In this document: positions 1-6,800 of the stretch, piece by piece
Layout: every line of letters starts with the position of its first letter
How positions within the stretch are numbered: the first letter of the stretch is position 1
Assembly: GCA_963205285.1 (NCBI GenBank)
Contig: CAUJJQ010000260.1
Location: 1-6,936, forward strand
Direction of reading: 5' to 3'
Origin: Pseudomonadota bacterium
GTDB lineage: Bacteria > Pseudomonadota > Alphaproteobacteria > Sphingomonadales > Sphingomonadaceae
Length of the DNA: 6,936 nucleotides
Program-made: the position numbers and the translations under genes
Notes under the pieces: generated by a model
Database searches by the model: none
Told to the model about the DNA's origin: nothing
Seen by the model: only the letters and a program-made list of their open reading frames with translations

Positions 1-485
1 GATAAAAGTTCGAGCATCTGATATTCCTTGCCGGTCAAATGTACCCGGCTGCCGTCCACTTCCACCGTCTTGGCGTCCAAATTGACGGCCAGCTTGCCGG
101 TGCGGATGATCGACTGCGAATGGCCCTTGGAACGGCGCACAACCGCCTGAATGCGGGCGACCAATTCTTCGCGATGGAAAGGCTTGGTGACATAATCATC
201 GGCGCCAAAGCCGAAGCTGCGCACCTTGCTGTCCATTTCTGATATGCCGGACAGGATCAGGACGGGCGTCTGGACCTTGGCCGTGCGCAATTTCTTGAGC
301 ACATCATAGCCGTGCATGTCCGGCAGATTGAGGTCGAGCAATATGATATCATAATCATATAGCTTGCCGAGGTCCAAACCCTCTTCGCCCAGGTCGGTGG
401 TATAGACGTTAAACCCTTCGACGGTGAGCATCGTTTCGATGGCCTTGGCCGTCGTCGGTTCGTCTTCGATCAGCAACACGCGCAT
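1..485 (-). CDS. ctrA: Cell-cycle response regulator CtrA (C-terminus cut off by window edge)
   Basis: OmpR/PhoB-type response regulator. In alphaproteobacteria CtrA is phosphorylated through the CckA-ChpT relay and acts as a DNA-binding regulator of replication initiation, division and motility genes. Translation from ATG at 485 gives 161 complete codons, beginning [20 protein letters not shown]. The receiver domain covers about residues 1-120: acidic pocket E7/D8, phospho-acceptor D51 in [15 protein letters not shown], switch residue S79 in LILSGISE, and conserved lysine K101 in DDYVTKPFH. The following linker ([16 protein letters not shown]) and the start of the winged-helix domain ([20 protein letters not shown]) match what I remember of Caulobacter CtrA almost residue for residue, which separates it from generic OmpR regulators. 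The frame is open to position 1, so about the last 70 residues (recognition helix) are missing. A purine-rich AAGGGGA lies 9-10 nt before the start. It is on the same strand as the upstream pit gene but probably has its own promoter. Confidence 0.95.
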   Translation of the reverse strand, partial: MRVLLIEDEPTTAKAIETMLTVEGFNVYTTDLGEEGLDLGKLYDYDIILLDLNLPDMHGYDVLKKLRTAKVQTPVLILSGISEMDSKVRSFGFGADDYVTKPFHREELVARIQAVVRRSKGHSQSIIRTGKLAVNLDAKTVEVDGSRVHLTGKEYQMLELL

Positions 486-486
486 A

Positions 487-508
487 AAAGCCTATCCCCT
501 TGGGCTTT
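487..508 (-). promoter_or_regulatory. Small hairpin in ctrA leader holding the ribosome binding site
   Basis: Read in the ctrA direction, the leader contains AAAGCC, ten loop bases (CAAGGGGATA), then GGCTTT, and the ATG follows after one more base. The six-base arms are perfectly complementary and the Shine-Dalgarno AAGGGGA sits in the loop. This is directly visible. Whether the hairpin forms in vivo or affects translation is inference, since the arms contain three A-U pairs and stability is modest. Confidence 0.3.
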
Positions 509-550
509 GACGACATTTCGCGAACCAGCATGGTCACGCGTCATGTTTCA

Positions 551-592
551 TTAACCAAAGCGGATATGAAGAGAAAAGGTTAATTTTTCTCT
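551..592. promoter_or_regulatory. Putative ctrA promoter/operator with TTAACC half-sites and inverted repeat
   Basis: Two TTAACC half-sites lie in opposite orientation: plus-strand TTAACCAA at 551-558 and minus-strand TTAACC at 583-578. CtrA recognises TTAA-N7-TTAA and also TTAACCAT-like half-sites. The first site matches the latter at 7 of 8 bases. The second is the centre of a perfect inverted repeat at 570-592, with arms AGAGAAAA and TTTTCTCT and a 7-base spacer containing TTAA. The whole block is 66-107 bp upstream of the ctrA start, a plausible place for autoregulation, which is known for ctrA in Caulobacter. No GANTC methylation site was seen in 486-609. No clear -35/-10 pair could be assigned. 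Confidence 0.35.
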
Positions 593-609
593 AAACTATT
601 ATCCCCCCG

Positions 610-1608
610 TCAAAACAGGCGGGTGAGAAGGTAAAATATTGCCCCCACCGCTGCGCTCGCGGGGATGGTGATGAACCAGGCGATGACGACACGGCTGGCA
701 ACACTCCATCGCACGGCGCTCGCCCGCTTGGCTGCCCCAACCCCGACGATTGATCCGGTTATCGCATGGGTGGTCGAAACTGGAATACCCAACACCGACG
801 CGCCAAAGACGACGCACGATCCGGCGGTTGATGCGCAAAAACCGCTATGGTGGTTGAGCGGGGTCAGTTTTGTGCCCATCGTTTGAATAATCTTCCACCC
901 CCCCGACATGGTGCCGAGCGCGATGGCGACGTAACAGGAAATGACCACCCAATCAGGGACATGGAATTCGCCGTGCAAATATCCGGTGGAATAAAGCAGG
1001 ACGGTTATAATCCCCATCGTTTTTTGCGCATCATTGCCGCCATGGCTGATCGAATATGCGGCGGAGGACAAGAGGTGCAGCCCTTTAAAAATGCCATCCG
1101 CGCGGCGCGGTTGCACCCGGCGGAAAATCCAGCTGGTCAGCAGCATCATCGCCATCGCAATGATAAGGCCGATGGTCGGCGACAGGAAAATAGCGAGCAA
1201 TGTCTTGGTCGTGCCGGACGATTCAACCGCGCCAAACCCCGCATGCGCGATCCCTGCCCCTAACAACCCACCGATCAATGCGTGGGAGGAGGAGGATGGG
1301 ATGCCCTTTATCCAGGTCAATATATTCCAGAACATCGCGCCGATCAGCGCGCCGAAAACGACCGATGGGGTCACCACATCCTTGTCGATAATGCCCTTAC
1401 CCACCGTTTCGGCGACGTGCAGTCCGACCAGCCAATAAGCGGCAAAATTACCAGCCGCGGCAAACAACACCGCCATAACCGGGGACAAAAGGCGCGTCGA
1501 AACAATGGTGGCAATGCTGTTGGCTGCATCATGCAGTCCATTCAAAAAGTCAAAGGCTAGCGCCAGTGCGATAAGGCCAAAAAGCAAAGGCAGCGCAAGC
1601 TCATGCAT
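610..1608 (-). CDS. pit: PiT-family inorganic phosphate transporter
   Basis: Inner-membrane low-affinity phosphate permease of the PiT family (PF01384), which in bacteria imports phosphate, usually as a metal-phosphate complex, with cation symport. The 332-residue product is strongly hydrophobic, with about ten potential membrane segments, and is in the range of the short bacterial PiT form. The duplicated family signatures are both present: FDFLNGLHDAANSIAT at residues 19-34 and SISHGGNDAQKTMGI at 186-200. Each is followed by its loop motif: GIPSSSSHALIGG at 102-114 and GIPVSTTHAITGS at 274-286. The Asp/Asn residues expected for phosphate and cation binding are intact. ATG at 1608 is preceded by AAGGGGA at suitable spacing; a second ATG four bases in is out of frame. 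It lies 37 nt after the DUF47 gene, so the two are probably cotranscribed. The arrangement matches orfA-pit of Sinorhizobium meliloti. Confidence 0.95.
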   Translation of the reverse strand: MHELALPLLFGLIALALAFDFLNGLHDAANSIATIVSTRLLSPVMAVLFAAAGNFAAYWLVGLHVAETVGKGIIDKDVVTPSVVFGALIGAMFWNILTWIKGIPSSSSHALIGGLLGAGIAHAGFGAVESSGTTKTLLAIFLSPTIGLIIAMAMMLLTSWIFRRVQPRRADGIFKGLHLLSSAAYSISHGGNDAQKTMGIITVLLYSTGYLHGEFHVPDWVVISCYVAIALGTMSGGWKIIQTMGTKLTPLNHHSGFCASTAGSCVVFGASVLGIPVSTTHAITGSIVGVGAAKRASAVRWSVASRVVIAWFITIPASAAVGAIFYLLTRLF

Positions 1609-1645
1609 GGCACATCCCCTTAAAATCCACAGCGGTCATCCGCGA

Positions 1646-2290
1646 TCAGGCGTGGTCGATGACCAGACCGTCGATTTCATTGGCAACATCTTCCAACTTG
1701 TCCGCGACACGTTCGAGATGCTGATAAATCTCCCGCGCGACGATGAAGCGCATCGGTTCGGCGACACCATGCGCTTCGTATCGGCGGCGCAACCCACGGG
1801 CGTGAATTTCGTCCACCTCCCCTTCGATTTCGACCAGTCGTTCGGTCAATTTGTGCAATTTGCCGCCGTTGCGGCTGATCTGGCGCAGCAGCGGCAGCGC
1901 CGCTGCTGCGACCAGCGCGGCTTCGCGGATTTTGGTGGCCATTTCCTTCATTTCTGGGTCAAATTCCTTGACCGAATAAAGGTCAATCGCGCCGGCCGTT
2001 TGCTGCATCTGATCAACCGCATCGTCCATCACCGCAATCAAATCGGTAATTGAGCCCCGGTCAAATGGCGTCAAGAAGGTGCGCCGTACGGTTTGCAGCA
2101 CATCGCGGGTGATATCATCCGCTTCATGTTCCAAATCAACGATTGCCTGAATATGTTGCGGCATGTCCGCACCGCCGTCGAGCAGGCTGGCCATCGCGTC
2201 GGATGCGCGCACCAGGGTGCTGGCATGCGCTTCGAACATCGTAAAAAAATCACCTTGCTCCGGCAAAAGGCGTTGGAACCAAGCAAACAT
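1646..2290 (-). CDS. DUF47 / PhoU-like phosphate transport accessory protein
   Basis: DUF47 family (PF01865, TIGR00153), a cytoplasmic all-helical PhoU-like protein usually encoded next to PiT transporters and thought to modulate them; the biochemical role is not settled. The 214-residue length is typical. Helical acidic E/DxxxD motifs of the kind that bind metals in PhoU proteins are visible at E54-D58 (LEHEADDITRD), D89-D93 (VMDDAVD), E156-D160 (EGEVDEIHARG) and E193-D197 (HLERVADKLEDVANEID). The N-terminus MFAWFQRLLPEQGDFFTMFE is the usual family opening. The start ATG at 2290 has AGGGG about eight bases upstream. That site overlaps the stop codon of a possible small ORF upstream, which hints at translational coupling. 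In S. meliloti the equivalent orfA-pit operon is repressed by PhoB under phosphate limitation; no convincing Pho box is seen here. Confidence 0.92.
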   Translation of the reverse strand: MFAWFQRLLPEQGDFFTMFEAHASTLVRASDAMASLLDGGADMPQHIQAIVDLEHEADDITRDVLQTVRRTFLTPFDRGSITDLIAVMDDAVDQMQQTAGAIDLYSVKEFDPEMKEMATKIREAALVAAAALPLLRQISRNGGKLHKLTERLVEIEGEVDEIHARGLRRRYEAHGVAEPMRFIVAREIYQHLERVADKLEDVANEIDGLVIDHA

Positions 2291-2294
2291 CGGC

Positions 2295-2480
2295 TTACCC
2301 CTGTGGTTGATGGATCAAATGTTCGGGAATAACAATCGCTCGCAACGCAAGCGTTTCGGATTGCAGGCAAATTGGGCAAAGTGCGTCGCCATGCCACTGC
2401 TCCACCATCATCGGAAATAGCGCGACCGGCAAGGACGCCGGTCGAATCATTGCGCCCCGATAGGCGCGCCCTAGTGGCAT
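2295..2480 (-). CDS. Possible small protein (61 aa or less) with CPIC motif, leading the phosphate operon
   Basis: This small open frame is not recognised as a known family. It is kept because its TAA stop lies four bases before the DUF47 ATG, with the DUF47 Shine-Dalgarno inside its last codons, a layout typical of translationally coupled genes. The C-terminal half reads as plausible protein: VEQWHGDALCPICLQSETLA, then LRAIVIPEHLIH. A single CPIC pair could be half of a zinc or thiol site. The start is uncertain. ATG at 2480 has only a poorly spaced CTGGA. ATG at 2450 has GGGG four bases upstream and may be better, giving 51 residues. It could also be a leader region that is open by chance; comparing relatives for conservation of the CPIC frame would decide. 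Confidence 0.35.
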   Translation of the reverse strand: MPLGRAYRGAMIRPASLPVALFPMMVEQWHGDALCPICLQSETLALRAIVIPEHLIHQPQG

Positions 2481-2505
2481 TTCCAGCTATTGCAAATGAC
2501 ATTTT

Positions 2506-2529
2506 TGTTGCGCCGCAACATTGGCGCAA
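2506..2529. promoter_or_regulatory. Overlapping dyads upstream of the phosphate operon
   Basis: Two inverted repeats share sequence. The first is a 15-bp palindrome, TGTTGCGCCGCAACA (7-bp arms around one base), at 2506-2520. The second is TTGCGCC at 2508-2514 pairing with GGCGCAA at 2523-2529 across an 8-base spacer. Both lie 26-50 bp upstream of the first possible start of the small ORF leading the DUF47-pit operon, where an operator would be expected. In neither direction does a T-run follow the hairpin, so an intrinsic terminator is unlikely. The function and the binding protein are unknown. Confidence 0.35.
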
Positions 2530-2558
2530 AAGGCTGGGCTTTGTCGCGATAATCATAC

Positions 2559-2756
2559 CTAAGCGCCCAAATTATGCTCAGCCCCCAAAAGGACGAAATA
2601 GGAATCATCATTGAATCCTATATTCGGCAGCGATGATCCTACCAACATTGCAACCATAATTGCTGCCAATGCGCCGCCCACCATGCCGGCTCGAGCCGTC
2701 AAAAAAGCGCCAAGCGTTGCGATTCGCCAAGTTGATGTGACATCAAAACCATTCAT
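2559..2756 (-). CDS. Doubtful small membrane ORF (65 aa)
   Basis: This open frame from ATG at 2756 encodes MNGFDVTSTWRIATLGAFLT, then a glycine/alanine-rich hydrophobic stretch (GMVGGALAAIMVAMLVGSSL, about residues 24-43) able to span a membrane, and ends EHNLGA. The family is not recognised. A TTG start four codons earlier is also possible and has an AGG nearby, but neither start has a good Shine-Dalgarno at normal spacing. It fills part of an otherwise empty stretch and reads better as protein than the opposite-strand frame, but could still be chance. Confidence 0.25.
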   Translation of the reverse strand: MNGFDVTSTWRIATLGAFLTARAGMVGGALAAIMVAMLVGSSLPNIGFNDDSYFVLLGAEHNLGA

Positions 2757-2768
2757 CGGCGTGAGCAA

Positions 2769-2914
2769 ACGGCCTGCCGCAAGGTCGCAAAAATGTACCG
2801 CAGTTCATCGTCCCCCGCCCCCCATTCGCCGCGCAGTGATTGTGCGCACCGTCACAATATTCCAGCGATACTGCACGCCGAAACATCGGCGCTGTCACAG
2901 GGTCGCTGCCAAAT
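2769..2914. promoter_or_regulatory. Upstream region of the CHAP gene with a dyad
   Basis: This non-coding stretch lies before the CHAP start. ATTGTG at 2839-2844 is the inverse of CACAAT at 2853-2858 with an 8-base spacer. In a different register, GTGA at 2836-2839 pairs with TCAC at 2852-2855. The spacing does not fit the CRP/FNR TGTGA-N6-TCACA pattern. A short palindrome, CTGTCACAG, lies at 2892-2900. No confident -35/-10 pair could be named. These are candidate operator sequences only. Confidence 0.25.
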
Positions 2915-3460
2915 ATGTCACGCATTTTACAACAATTTACTGCCTGCATCGCCGCCCTTGCCGCGCTGGCGATGACGGTTCCGGCGATGGGTTCGAGCTA
3001 TTTGCAATGCGCGCCCTTTGCTCGGATGGAATCGGGCATCCAATTGTTCGGCAACGCCCGCGACTGGTGGGATATGGCAGCGGGCCACTATGTTCGTGGC
3101 CATGAACCGCGCATCGGCTCCGTCATGGCCTTTGCCCCAACACGCGCCATGCCGATCGGCCATGTTGCGGTGGTAAGCGCGCTGGTTTCGGATCGAGAAA
3201 TATTGCTGACCCATTCCAATTGGTCACCGATCAACGGGCGGCGCGGCCAGATTGAACGCAATGTGCGCGCCGTCGACGTTTCACCCGCTGGTGATTGGAG
3301 CGAAGTGCGCGTTTGGTATGCGCCGATTGGTGATTTGGGCCTGCGCGTCAACCCGATCAAAGGCTTCATATACCCCGATGCCGATCAGACGGTGCAGCGC
3401 GATTTTACCCCTGACGCCAATGGGGTTCTCGCCGCTATTGCCGCGAGCGTTACGCCCTAA
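2915..3460 (+). CDS. Exported CHAP-domain amidase/peptidase
   Basis: CHAP (cysteine, histidine-dependent amidohydrolase/peptidase) domain protein of the NlpC/P60 superfamily, likely cutting peptidoglycan peptide or amide bonds in the periplasm. From ATG at 2915 the product has 181 residues. Residues 1-26 form a signal peptide: MSR, a hydrophobic core FTACIAALAALAMTV, then PAMG as a probable cleavage site. The mature protein begins almost directly with the catalytic motif SSYLQCAPFAR (nucleophile C32). DWWDMA, then RIGSVMAF, follow, then PIGHVAVV with H83 as second catalytic residue and LTHSNW (N102) as third polar residue. This is the CHAP order, with the domain filling about residues 28-140. 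The 40-residue tail is unassigned. An in-frame ATG at 2840 exists, but starting there would bury the signal peptide 25 residues inside. The upstream AGGG is weak and distant. The gene converges with DUF3297. Confidence 0.85.
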   Translation: MSRILQQFTACIAALAALAMTVPAMGSSYLQCAPFARMESGIQLFGNARDWWDMAAGHYVRGHEPRIGSVMAFAPTRAMPIGHVAVVSALVSDREILLTHSNWSPINGRRGQIERNVRAVDVSPAGDWSEVRVWYAPIGDLGLRVNPIKGFIYPDADQTVQRDFTPDANGVLAAIAASVTP

Positions 3461-3471
3461 AGGTTTTGACC

Positions 3472-3747
3472 CTATTCTTCGCTAAGCGCGCTATTTTCAA
3501 ACCAGGCTTCAACTGGCCCTGAAAGTTTTATGGTCATTGGCCGACCTCGCCGGTCGAGCGAGCGGCCAGCGGCAATGCGTATCCACCCTTCGGAAATTGA
3601 ATATTCTTCCACATCGGTCCGCTCTTTACCCTTGAAGCGGATACCGATGCCACGCTGCAGGGCATCGCCGTCAAAAAATGGGCTATCGGGGTGGATGGCG
3701 AGCCGATCGGGCACACTGCCGAACGAATTATCAGCTGTTTCAGTCAT
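3472..3747 (-). CDS. DUF3297 family protein
   Basis: This is a small, soluble, highly conserved proteobacterial protein of unknown function (DUF3297, PF11730), with no signal peptide or membrane segment. The 91-residue product shows the family pattern: PDRLAIHPDSPFFDGDALQR (13-32), GIGIRFKGKERTDVEEYSIS (33-52), EGWIRIAAGRSLDRRGRPMT (53-72) and IKLSGPVEAWFE (73-84). ATG at 3747 is chosen. A TTG start six codons upstream would add MAYGRG, which is not family-like, and neither start has a strong Shine-Dalgarno. Its stop is 11 nt from the stop of the convergent CHAP gene, with no clear bidirectional terminator between them. It starts divergently from the CHAT gene. Confidence 0.85.
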   Translation of the reverse strand: MTETADNSFGSVPDRLAIHPDSPFFDGDALQRGIGIRFKGKERTDVEEYSISEGWIRIAAGRSLDRRGRPMTIKLSGPVEAWFENSALSEE

Positions 3748-3866
3748 GCCGCGCCCATAAGCCAAGCCGATTGCCGCGTCCAGCGATTGTCACGGACGGT
3801 ACGACATGCTCTATATCACAGCCATATTCTCTATCCGGGTTAAACCTAGCAGGGCGGGAGGGTGCG
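3748..3866. promoter_or_regulatory. Divergent promoter region between DUF3297 and CHAT genes
   Basis: This 119-nt region must hold the start signals for both divergent genes. On the plus strand, TTGTCA at 3787-3792 is followed after about 17-19 bases by AT-rich CTATATC (3811-3817), a weak sigma-70-like -35/-10 candidate for the CHAT gene. The clear signal is the strong Shine-Dalgarno GGGAGGG at 3856-3862, four bases before ATG 3867, which decides the CHAT start. No matching promoter was recognised for DUF3297. Confidence 0.35.
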
Positions 3867-6800
3867 ATGTGGTCAGCCATATTCTTGCTTGCGGCGATGC
3901 AAGATCCCGCAGTCGCTGTGAGTACAGCGCCGGGGGATATGGACGCAATTGATGCCCAAATTTCCGCCGCGACGGCATCTCTGCGCACCGACGGCGGCGA
4001 TGCACGCCTAGAGCGCGACGCCGCCGCCATCATCATATTGTTGGGCGCGCAGGGCGAAAACGCCTCCCCAATTGTTGCCATGCGCTTTTCGCAAACGCTG
4101 CGGCTCGCCCTGCGCAATGCGGCGGCAAGCGAAGCGCGTGGCCACATCGCAGCGGCGATCGATGCAGCCGAGGCGGCATCACTGGCGCGCGGCGCGACGG
4201 AAAATGCGCTGTGGCTGGCAACGCTCACTGCCGATATTCACACCGATGCCAGTGCCGCCGTTGCCGCGCTCACCCATGCGCATGGGCTGGCGCGCGACCA
4301 TGGCCTGCTCGCCAGTCGTCAGGCAGGACTAATCCGCAGCAAGGCCGCCGAATGGGCACGCACCCTCAACCAGCGGGGGGACAGCGCCGATGCCGACAGC
4401 GTGATGAGCGCGTTGCTGGCGGATTTGGATGGCGCGCCCGATGTCCATGTTAACGGGCCGGGACTGGGCACACGCTATGATCTGTTGCTGCGTCGGGCAG
4501 AGGCATTGGCCAAGCTGGGCAATGGGCCAGCGTCAGATGCGGACTGGGTCGCGGCGGCTGCCATATTGGACCGCGCGGGGGCGAGCGCTGAGGCTTTACG
4601 GGCCAGTTACAACAATCAGCGTGCCTATTACCTCAACATGCAGCGCCGTTTTGCTGAGGCAGAGCCCTTTGCACGTGAAGCGGTGCGACGGCGGGAGGCT
4701 ACGTCAGGGCCGGACGATAGCGACACACACAAGGCGCGATTCAACTATGGCGTGGCCATCATGGAACAGGGGCGCGCGGCAGAGGCGATCGGGCTGTTTG
4801 AAGCTGCGCTGACGGCGCAAATGGCCGATGCATTTGCTAGCGATCGAGACACCATCATCCTTCGAACCACTTTGGCGCGCGCATATTTGATGACCGGTGC
4901 GCCCGAAACGGCGCAGGCACAGATTGATGCAGCACTGGCGTTGGCGCGCCAGGCGCGCGAGCGACGATTGAGCGGCGGCGGGCGCGAACGGCAGGATCTG
5001 GAGCTCGCCGCTTTGTCCCGCGCGGTGGCGGGGAACGAACGGCACGACCCTTTGTCCCCGGCATTTGATGTCGCAATGCTCAGCGCATGGGCGCTGCGCG
5101 ACAGTGACGCAACCGCAATTGACCGGGCATTCCGCGCGGCACAGGATCTGACGTTGAGCGATGCGGGGGAAGCCATCAACCAGGCAGCAGCGCGCCAATT
5201 GGCGGGCGGCGGGACGCTTGGAAATTTGGTTCGACAGCGCCAACAGGCAGCGCGTGCCGCCATCGCGGCCGACCGCGCACTACGTCAAGCGGTGCAGCGG
5301 CGCGACGCCAGCAACATCGCCGCATTGCGCACGACGCGCGATGCAACGGCGGCGCGACTGGCACAATTTGATGCCGATGTTATGGCCCAATTTCCCGGCT
5401 ATGCCGCGCTGGTCAGCCCTGCTTCGGTTGGCATCGCCGATATTCAGCGCAGCTTGGGGGATGACCAGGCCGTGCTGATGCTGATGGCGAGTGAGGGTCA
5501 TCAGTATATTTTTGCGATTGGTAAAACATCGGCCCGCTGGCAACGGATTGACGGCGGGGCGGCAGCGGTTGCAGCGGCAGTGGCGCGGCTGCGTTGCCGG
5601 ATTGACGAAGCGACCTGTTCAATTGCCGATTATGACGCGGCGATCTTGGCCGAACAAGCCGGTCCAGCCAGCCCCATCGACGCCGTCTACCCGCGCTATG
5701 ACCGGGGGACAGCATGGCGGGTTTACCGCGACATCATCCAGCCTGTGGAGGATGTTTTGCCCCACGGCGGGCGAGTTTTCGTCATCAGCAGCGGCGCAAT
5801 GGCCGCCCTGCCACTGGCGGTGCTGGTCACACAAGACCCCGGAACAGCGGCAGAGGCGGGGGATGCTGCTAGCCTGCTGGCGACGCCATGGCTGGGGGAT
5901 CGCTATGCCTTTGTGACGCTGGCCAGTGCATCTGCACTGTTGCAAGGGGACAGGGTGATGCGACGCAACGCACCCGGCCCCATGGCGATGCGCCAGACCA
6001 ATGGCGCGGGTGCGGCGGGTCGGCCGGCGGCGCCGGGTCGACTTGCAGCACCGCGCAATCAGCCTGGCGGAAACGGGCGTGGCGGCAATGTTGGCCGTGG
6101 CGGCGGCCCCGGTGGCGGCAGCGGCCCCGGCGGCGGCGGCGGCAGCGATGGCGCGGGCGGCATCGGCGGGAGCATAGGTTTCGACCTGCCAATGCCCGAT
6201 ATGCGCAGTCGGGTGGTACTGGTCGGCTATGGTGCACCGACGCTCAGCGGTGCCAGCGGCGGCACCAATGCGCGCGGCGGTCGTTCACGCGGCGGGGTTC
6301 GCGCCATATTGCCCGCTGCACTATCCCCAATAGATCGCAACTCCAACAATGACAGTGCCGACACATTGACCGATGGCGATATCCCAACGCTCGCCAATCC
6401 AGATTGGTTGCGGCAACTGGCGGCGCTGCCCGGCACCGCGACCGAATTGGCGGGCCTTGCCGATGGGGCGGTGGGCGCAGCACGCATCCACACCGGCAAT
6501 AATGCCACCGAAACGCGGGTAAAGGGGGACAGCGCGCTCAGCACCGCGCGCACCATCGTCTTTGCAACGCATGGCCTGTTACCCGGCGAAATGGGTGCGG
6601 GCAGCGAACCGGGGCTGGTGCTGACCCCGCCTGAAGTGGCGAGCACTGAGGATGATGGTCTGTTGACTGCGGCGGAGGTTGCGAACCTAGACCTCAATGC
6701 CCGCTATGTATTTTTGTCAGCCTGTAACAGCGCCAGCGGCACGGGGAGCGAGAGCTTGTCGGCGTTGGCCCGATCCTTTCTCTACGCCGGAGCCGATGCA

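Noticed and set aside
603..623. Possible terminator hairpin at the end of pit (CCCG/CGGG around the stop codon)
   Set aside because: Only four solid base pairs, overlapping the stop codon, and followed by ATAATAG rather than a U-run.
1505..2053. 182-residue plus-strand open frame opposite DUF47 and the pit start
   Set aside because: It is antisense to two confidently identified family proteins, has no recognisable domain, and looks like a shadow of their codon pattern.
2496..2501. TGTCAT (minus strand), a Pho-box-like half-site before the phosphate operon
   Set aside because: A Pho box needs two such repeats 11 bp apart; no second half-site lies at that spacing on either side.
2840..2914. 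Longer N-terminus for the CHAP protein from ATG at 2840
   Set aside because: It would place 25 polar residues before a clear signal peptide and overlaps the upstream dyad.
2611..3105. 164-residue plus-strand open frame running into the CHAP gene
   Set aside because: It overlaps the CHAP signal peptide and catalytic Cys region in another frame, has no Shine-Dalgarno or domain, and is Arg/Pro-rich.
3748..3765. TTG start extending DUF3297 by six residues
   Set aside because: The added residues are not family-like, and an ATG start follows that fits the usual family length.
4704..5243. 179-residue minus-strand open frame, plus several others opposite the CHAT gene
   Set aside because: They lie within the continuous CHAT frame with intact TPR and CHAT motifs. 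The products are Arg/Ala/Cys-rich with no domain, typical of antisense frames in GC-rich DNA.
6227..6697. 156-residue minus-strand open frame opposite the catalytic part of CHAT
   Set aside because: It is a shadow of the CHAT frame; the opposite strand carries the conserved His and surrounding motifs.
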